Assembly: GCA_022410635.1 (NCBI GenBank)
Contig: JAJVDF010000583.1
Span: 1 to 64,000 of the forward strand
Direction: 5' to 3'
DNA from: Tretioscincus oriximinensis
Taxonomy: Eukaryota > Chordata > Lepidosauria > Squamata > Gymnophthalmidae
Length of the DNA: 64,000 nt
Shown here: positions 52,601 through 61,600 of the stretch, piece after piece
How positions within the stretch are numbered: the stretch's first letter is position 1
Layout: each line of letters begins with the position of its first letter
Program-made: the position numbers and the translations under genes
The notes under the pieces: generated by a model
Told to the model about the DNA's origin: nothing
Databases searched by the model: none
What the model saw: the letters and a program-made list of their open reading frames with translations, nothing else

Positions 52601-55600
52601 CCGCCACTTCTGCCCTGCCTCCTGCTCTCCTGCCCCATCACTCCCAGTGCTACAGTGTTGTTCCGACTCTTGCCCTCACTCCCCCACCTTTCCTATCTCT
52701 TGCTCTTCAACCCTCCCAGCCCTGCTGCCACCCCATCCCCCTTTGTTCTGCTGTATCTCTTGCCCTCCATCCCTCTCCAACCAAGAGTCCTGCCCTCCTG
52801 CCCTCACGCTTCTGTGCTGCTCTGTCAGTTACAGACCTATAAATACTATATGGCGATGTGTTATAGCTCTAGCATTTTATAGAAGTACTGGGATCTTTTA
52901 ATTATTTTGTCTCTCTTGCGCTCCACTCTATTAAGTTTTAGCTCTACTTTTTGGGTTCTATTTATTTTGTGTGCTTTGGAGCAGGGAGGGGCTGGCCATT
53001 TTAATTTTCAGAATCCCCTCAAGTCAGCTCCAGCTAGCGCTTCCTGTTAGTGTTTAATTATCTCACAGCTCCAAGTCTTGATCTATCACCTTTTAACTTT
53101 TCTCCTCTTTCATATACTTGGCCTCACTTGTCTGTCCATCTGCAGTCATCCATCGTCACCCTGAGTCCTACTGTCAATAAATATGAGGGAAGGCCACTCC
53201 ATGTGAGTTGTCAGGTTTTTTTAAATTCTACAANACCTGTGAAGAGGTATGCGTCACAGTGTCTCTGGATCTCGGCGAGTGTATGTGTCCATCTCTCTCT
53301 CCTCTGTGTGTGTGTGGATGTGGGTGAGGTTTGCTGTGTTCAGCACTCTGATCTCTCTCATTGGTTTATATAAGGACAAATGCGGGACACTTTAGAACCT
53401 TCTACATGGCAAAACCTCTTATTAACGGTACCGATTTTTTTNAAAAAATCACACGGAAAAGATTTAACTTTCTTCCATATAATAGCCTGTCTTAAAATCA
53501 CATAATTGAAGTGTAATGAAGGAAAAAGATGGAAATAAAAAAGAGGTAGAATGAAGAAAAAAAGAAAAAGAATACATCATGTTCCCACTTCTGGACTAAT
53601 GAACCAGAGTTTATTGAAAAACTTAAAATTCAGTGTTCATATGTATTATTTGGTGCAAATAAACTTCCCAGTTTTGGGGAAGCTCAGGACACACACCTGT
53701 GCTCTCTTCTCCATGTCTTGGCAAGTACCAAGCTGCTCCTCCATGGCAGCTCTAATCTGTCGTGCCTCATATTCCAGTTGTCTTCTAGTCATGTCTGTTT
53801 GCAAGGAGAACTAAAACCAAAAGAAATAGTTCCATTGATTGTAATGCTGAAATTGTAAATACAGTGATTAAAATAGATTTTTGAATGCTTAAAAATTGGT
53901 TTATTGCAAATTTAGAACAAATGCCATTAGATATTTTTTACTTGGCAATAAAACAACTACACTTTTGTACTGAGATAATTCATTGAAATACATATTGATC
54001 TTTCCTAAATGCAGTAATTTTCTCTCACAGATCTACAACTGCCAGATCACATTTTATCCTCTCCATTTATTACATGGAACAACAATAAGAAATACAAAGA
54101 AATATCTAAACATTTATATCTGATCTTCCGTCATGTAGTCTAACAATGCTTTTAAAATGGCATCACAATAAAACAAGTATCACAACATCAAACATGTAGA
54201 CAGATTTATCCTGCAAGAAAGCTTGTCAGAAATGGAATTTATACATCCCTTTGATGATAAATGCATTTTGGCATATTATTCTGTGCTATTAAATAAGGAT
54301 TTCTTAAAAGTCATATTAACGTATTATATAAATTTNAATAAATTTTCAGATTACACAAATACCTTATTTAAAGGGAATTATGGCAATTAAGTAAGGATCT
54401 GCAACAATTCTGTTTCCTTCAAACTTTCTTTTTTATTATAGAAGACTATTAAAATTTAAATGTAAACTGAGAAATAAAAAAAACCCTTAAAGCACTTTTT
54501 TCTGGTACTAGATGGCATTAAAAGTGAGTGTCATTAGGTGAAGTTCTTAACTGATTTAGTACATAAGAGGAGCCATGCTGAATTGGGCCACAGCTTAACT
54601 AGTCCAGAATTCTGTCTCACCCAATGGTCACCAATTGCACCTGGGCAAACATAAGCAGAAGAAGGGAAAACCTTGACAAATGATATTTCAGGAATACTGT
54701 CTGTTGCTCCATCCTTGAGACAGTATCAAGAGATCTATCCTAATAGCTATCGGTACCCTTGACTTTCATGAATTCTATCTTAAAACTATCAAGGCTGCTA
54801 GCTATCACCATCTCTTTTGGAAGTAAATTGCATAGAGCAATGACTCTCTTGGTGGAAAAAAAACTTTCCCTTGTCTATCCTAACACTTCTGCCCATCAAT
54901 TTTTTTAGTAAGTTGTCAATTTCAGAGAAATAGCCGTGTTAGTCNAGCAGAAAGTCCAGCAAAGGGGCTAGCAGCACTTTAAGACTAACTTGAGAAAAGT
55001 GGTTGGCATAAGCTTTCGTAGACAGGTCTACTTCTTCAGATGCATCTGAAGAAGTAGACCTGTCTACGAAAGCTTATGCCAACCACTTTTCTCAAGTTAG
55101 TCTCAAAGTGCTGCTAGCCCCTTTGCTGGACTTTAGTAAGTTGGTTATTTAGTAAGCTTCTCCAAGCCAATGCACCTACTTTTAGCATCATCCAGGTCGA
55201 AAAAGAATGCTTATTTTTCACTCCTTATTTTTAAGTTTGCCTTTTAAGGGCTTTTATAACAAAAAAAGCTCAACCATCAGCACAGAACAAGGGAGAGCAT
55301 TGCTCATCCCACAATGAAGAAAAATGTGGTATTTTTCTTTCTAGATTGCACATTACTGATGTATCACAAACAGTTCAAAAGGAAACTGCTTCTTTTTGCT
55401 TTCTAATTTGTGACAAAAACATCTTATTACATAGCTGAGATGCCAAACAAATTAGTATAGCCTGAACTATACAGCAGCCTCCAGACTATGGAACTGTCTC
55501 CCCCTTGAGGTGCATCAATACATCTCTGTATGCCTTCTGAAAATGCTTGAAGATACATCTCTTTAACCTGACTTTTGTCTGAAAAAAACACTCTCTCCCT

Positions 55601-58600
55601 TCCCTTCTTTCAGATTTTTTTTTAATATGTTAATTTGTTTTTTTATTGTTAATCGCTCTGAGACGTTTGAGTATAAAGGGTGATATAGAAACATTAATGG
55701 ATAAATATACCTTCTTCTAGAAGAGTTGGCAAAAATTACACAAAACAGTAAAATAATCAATATCTTCCCAATTTCAGGTATTTTCAGAAGTTTGTTTATG
55801 ACCAAAAGGAAAGAGAGATGAGGTGTGAGTTTGTCTTCTGTTTGTGCTCTGGTTCTAAGGTATATATATTAGTAATATGGGACAGGATATACTGCTACTG
55901 TAATAACTTACATTTTCAGTAAGAGGAAGACTATCAATCCTCTTTGTCAAATTCTGAAGCTGTGCATAATACCAATCTTTTTCTTTTTCTTCTTTTTCAA
56001 GCTCAGCAAGCAAGAGAGATCTACAAACAAAACATAGAAAACAGTTACACTAAGTTCTCATATAAAAACCATTCCTTAGGAGGTTCTGTTATTGTTATTT
56101 CACAACTTCACAGATCATTCTAAAGGAACTTTTTAAAATGCAATTGCTAACTGGAATTATTCTATTCTGGGCAGGATGAGCTTAAAGAAGAAAATCATGT
56201 GATACAAAAAATTCATGAGGTATAGAAGTAATGAGATACATTTTGAGAATTAAAAATTTGTCTTAAGGTAAATAAAAGGGGTCTTAAATTTTGCCAAAAG
56301 GAATGCAAACAGGTAAGAGAATAAAGAGACAAATAATATAGTCCAAATTCTTCATAAGCAATATGGTTGTGAGGGAGTATGTTGTCCCCTAAATGATGAA
56401 AAATCTGGAGTTAGTTCAAACTGGTAATTTTGAACACATTTCTACTATTCTTAAATGTAAATCACATTTATGAGTATATCCTTTTCTCTAAACACCTTCA
56501 CTTTACAATATTTTTTTGTCTGGAATATCCACACCTGTGTGCAGATCTGAAGAATCTTTATAAAGGGGCTCTGGTCTTCTTTTAAAAAAAATAAAAGAAG
56601 CCTTGGGCATTGCAATTACTAATGAAATCATGATTCGGCAGGTATCTAAAGATGCCTACTGTAAATAATAAAATGTATGTTTAATATTGACATTTTGGTA
56701 TGATACAGTGGTCCATGAGAACAACAGATAATCACTTTGTTCATTTAAATAGATTATTAGTTAGAGGACATAGTCCATAGCTTTAGGAACTTAAATGTAA
56801 TAGTGGTACAGGAAATTAAATGAAATCGTGGACAAACAGTATTAGTTCTGAGATAGAAGGGCTCCAAAATGGGCCAAGGAGATACATTATCATTACTTGG
56901 TAAAGCCAATACTATCCATCATAATAAACTGTAATATTATATTAATTCTATTTATTATATTAAATCTTTTATATCATATTATATTATTAAATCAATTAAT
57001 AAAAAGGTGGTTCTGTGGTGGTAGAGAATTGTGTCTTAAGATTTTAAACTCTATTTACACCAATGTACCAAGAAGATGCATCAACAACATTGCTCTTAAG
57101 TGGAGGAAGAAGAGGAGGGAAGGAGGAAGGTGGAGGAAGATGGGGGAAGAAGGGAATTAGGAACAGGAGGAGGAAAGAAAAAGGGAAGACGAAAAAGAAA
57201 AAAGAAAAGAAGGAACAGGAAGAAGAAAAAGAAGAAGAGAAAAAACACATAGGCCAAATATTTGACCCTCTCCAATAATGAAGTTATAAATTACTTGGGT
57301 CCCAGATATCTGAAGGAATGACTACTTCCATATCAACCTATCCATGTTTTGAGATCTATAGGGGAGTCCCTTCTGGGTTTACCACCACTCTCAATAATAG
57401 AGGGCTGGGGACTTGAGACAGGACCTTCTCAGTGGTGCCCCACAGACTTTGGAATAGTCTCCCACCCTTGGGGTGCATTAAGTTTCTTCATTGCAGAGAT
57501 TTAGAACATCAATAAAGACATAATGATTTACCTTAGTCTTTGGCCATTTTCTAATATTGTTGCTTTTATTTTTATTTTTCTATTTTTGTTTCTGTTCTAG
57601 TATTGGGCAAGATAAAAGTACAAGAAATTAAATATGTTACAAGTAATCTGATGTACTCATTTCTGAATAAAAGTCATCTGAAGAATGCATTTACCAATAA
57701 CACAGTTTTAAATGTAATTTAAAATTACATTTCTAAAGAATAATTCATAATTACACCATGGCAGATAAAGAAATATTTTTATTGTCTCCACTTCAAAATA
57801 AAAAGAGGACCATTTAAAATTTAAGTGCTTTTTTTCTTTTAGAAAGTCTTTTAGATTTTTTCATAGATTGATGTATAATGTGAAATGAAATCACCTCTCT
57901 TTCTCCAGTTCTTCTAGATAGCCAGTACTCTCTCTACTCCCATTCATGAAACCCCTTCTGGAAAACGATCCCATGGGAACAGGACTGCACTCTCCTGATC
58001 TACTAGAAACAGATCCTTCCCTGCTTCCATATGAACGTGTTGACATCTTTGGCCTTAATTTCACTCCAGGAAAGTTACTGCTGTCTAAATTCAGTTCTGA
58101 ATGGAAACAAAAAAGTTGAATCAATTAGTGGAAGCAAGTTACACAAATAAATTACACCTGTTAGGGATTATTAAACTAAGTCCAAGTCAGCCGTATTATA
58201 TTAGCTATTCAAATCCTTCTCTCTAGAAAATTCTTTTACCAGAATCATTTGACTGTTATTTTATAAATGTTTGATTGGTGCTACCTTGTAAATGTAGAAG
58301 GGGTACAATTTGTAAAGTTTATAGGCAGTATGACTCAAGTAACATGACTATGAATGGATAAATATGCTGTCTCATTGCTGTATGACCTAAGATTTACTCT
58401 TTGATTGTCTCGTACACACTTTCAGTAACAAAACATTTTTGGCTCTATAGTTGATTGCAGACAAGTTTGGGGTAGTAAAACGGCAGTGTTCTTTCACCTT
58501 TAAGGCGTTCCAGCAAATCAATCTGACCTGATGAAGCCATGGCTTCATCTTCAATGCTTCCTTGCAGCTGCTTCAACACTTCCTAAAAAATAAACATTAA

Positions 58601-61600
58601 TGTTATTAAGAAAAACCACACCATAAAGTACTATCAAAAACTACTACGGTAGAGTTTACCTCTGTGTTTTGAGTACTTGTGGGGAAAAACGTGCATAATT
58701 GCATGTTGGGACTTAGAATATCCCTTTTGTTTTCTCATGGGAGATTAAAGAAATGGTCACACAGAGTGCCTAAGCACTGAAGAAAATGATGTGGTGTTTC
58801 CTTTGCTCTTCTCCTGATACAGCATTCTAACTCATTAGTCCAAAAATTTCAAGGGAGGGAGGCTTGTAGCACTTTAGAGACTAATAGGAAAAAGGTAGGC
58901 AGCATCTGAAGAAGTAGACTTACCTATGATAGCATGCTGCCTACCTTTTTCTTGTTAGACTCTAAAGTGCTACAAGACCCCATTGCTTTAATTCATTATA
59001 TTTTGATATTCATAAGTAAATTCAAGTGAATTTACAGAGNAAAATAGGATAGGGTCACAGCCCATCCTGTGTCACACTGGGGCTCACCAATTGCTTCTGG
59101 GAATTCTCAATTAGATGAAAGCAAAAACTTCACAGGCACTTGACTTGTTGCAAACAGCCTTTGTGAATACAAATTATGAAAAGCTTATAGATGAAGCGAA
59201 TGCTTTTGATACAGTCCATCCTGCCTCACTCCAGGCTCATAGTGTTATCTAGGAATCCATTCTCAAAATTATGAATGCACCTGTTCTCCATAAATTTAAC
59301 TAATTGATTCTTGAAGCTATCCAGACTGGTTGCTATTACCATGTTTTCATATAGCGAATTCCATAGAGCAACGACCATTTGGATGAAAAAAATTAGTAAT
59401 TGTAATTCGTGCCAATCTTTTCTTAAAAATCAAAACATAATTCTCCAAGTACTCTTCTCTATCATGCATACCATCACAGAGTGTAAATCTTATAGCAAGA
59501 TTCCTAACCTAACATGCCTTTACAACAAAAAAACAAACTGGAGACATAGTTAATAAACAGATGCTAAGCTTCAAGGCACTATATGCTCAGTGTCCTAAAT
59601 TCATACATATAGGAAGAAGAAAGGTATGAAAGGTTTTGTATTTGTAGAAATTTCCATCAATAAAGCAAATTGTAAAGTACAGCCAGGAGGCAAAGGATCT
59701 ATCATTCAAAATTTATTTAGAAGGAGCAGTCGACGCAATGTGCAAATAGTTAAAGTATATCCCTTAGCAATTTCCTTCATGTTGGAGCATGCATCCATAG
59801 AAAGATTTTAAAATCAGAAATGAAGGGGTAGGAATGCTCTCTTCATTTTTCAGAAGATGTCTAACTGATGGATTTTAATGATCTTAAAGTATACAGTAAT
59901 AAAAAAGAACTAAATCTTGCATAGGTCTAAAAAGGACTATAAATAGGATGTGAAAGTTGACTGAGACAAGGTGATAGGGGCCTAAAGATATATCACCCCA
60001 CCTAATTAAATTGTTTATACCATTTGAAAAGAAATTGAAACTTAACAGTTGCTCTTAAGATTAAGGAACTAATATTTTTGTTTGTAGAGAAATGGAAGAT
60101 AGTGGCTGCACTTTTACACACCATTTCCCATTTAACAAAATAATTTCAAGCCATTTATTACACCACACACAGCTCCACATAAAAACATGTTAGAACAAAT
60201 AGGAACAATGATTAAAAACGCTGTTAAAAAACTGGTATAAGAAAAGCAGAAAGACATTCTGAAAGCAAAAAGCATTCAAGAGGATCCACCTCTGCCAAGT
60301 TCACAAGTCTTGTCATTATGCTAATTTGCCTGGATGCTGAAACCACTTGCCTGCATATATACCACCTCTTCAAGCNTACTACTGTAGCATCACTAACTTA
60401 AAAACAGATGTCTGATTGCTTTGATCAATAAATTCTCNAATTCATTTGATAAGTATGGCTAGCTTTGACAAATTCTGAGATTCAGCTACATCAGAACCAA
60501 AACTCTGCAATATTTTGTCTAATGAGACTTTAAATGTGGAAACACCAATAACCACTTACTCCCAGAGACCAGGCACTAGGCCTATTAAACANCGTTCATG
60601 TAAAAAGAGATGTACCAGTATATGCACAAATCCAANTAAGTAGTAATGTAAATAAAGTTGCCCTTTGCTACGAAAAGTTATCCTTCATATCATCAAAAAC
60701 AAATGGACTTGCAATAAGAGTTTACAGGAGGTCACAGAATTCTCATAGCTAAGGACCCGCTGTCTTTNCCACACAATGTTGCCTTGTTTCAGTCAAAACT
60801 ACTTCTCCCTGAGGTATCTCAACATCTTTCCACTCTTGCAGACATTTAAGATCTCAGGGGTTTTACCCTGAGTTTCTGAGACAGTTTCGCGCACAGAGGG
60901 ATTTTAAGAATCCGTTTACCTGGGCACCCTGCCTAGCTCACAACAAAAGCATTAAGAAGACTAAATGGTTTAAGGAAATACTAGGAGACACTTAATAACA
61001 ATAGCATTTTTATTTTTAAACCATATAATTATTTTGTTAAAAATTATTATTTTAGTTTGGAAGACACCTAGAAGAATTCTACTTATTAGTACAATTTTTC
61101 AAAAAATGACATAAATATTAACTAAGCATTCATAATTAACTGAATTCAAGCTGGTTCAACTCCTAATCTATTTTGGTATTAAGTATAGAAATAAAGTAAT
61201 TCTATTTTTAATTTTAGAGAAATAGCTTGGTAAGTTTAGTAGGGGCTAGTAGTAAGAGACTAACAGTAGAAAAGTAGGTGCCATAAGCTTTCGTAGACAC
61301 GTAGAACAAATAACATTACAAAAATATAAATTATATATTTAATATATTATCTTATAACTTAACAAACCAGAAAGTTCCATACTTACAATTCTTCATCATT
61401 CTTAGTTCCTTTTGCATCCTATGTCTATTACATTATCCACCTGCTTTTATATTATTTCTCAGGCATATCCATGCCATTTATATCTTTTGTATTGTTTAAT
61501 ATTGTTTTAATCTCCAATGCCCAGACCGGTAATACTGCCTCTTAAATTTCTTCTTCTTCCATGAGACTTATACAATCAGACACCAGCACCTCCCTACTCT

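Larger units (their letters stand above)
48359..53696 (-). other. APC: APC intron 6
   Basis: 5,338 bp. It includes L2-like fragments (50740-51060), LINE-tail scraps near 49290-49375, 51540-51625 and 52080-52150, and a 560-bp C/T-rich block (52262-52820) inside a segment that starts tactagtggaataagcccgt, a word also seen near 34195. A (GT)n stretch lies near 53300-53325. Confidence 0.8.
53811..55911 (-). other. APC: APC intron 5
   Basis: 2,101 bp with a LINE fragment (54555-54900), the palindromic hairpin (54904-55143) and an L2-like tail (55470-55705). Confidence 0.85.

Noticed and set aside
52357..52882. Three overlapping frames rich in Pro, Leu and Ser
   Set aside because: All frames of the C/T block are open for compositional reasons; no single frame stands out.
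57044..57278. Lys/Glu-rich and Ser/Phe-rich frames on opposite strands
   Set aside because: Purine-rich low-complexity tract; not a gene.
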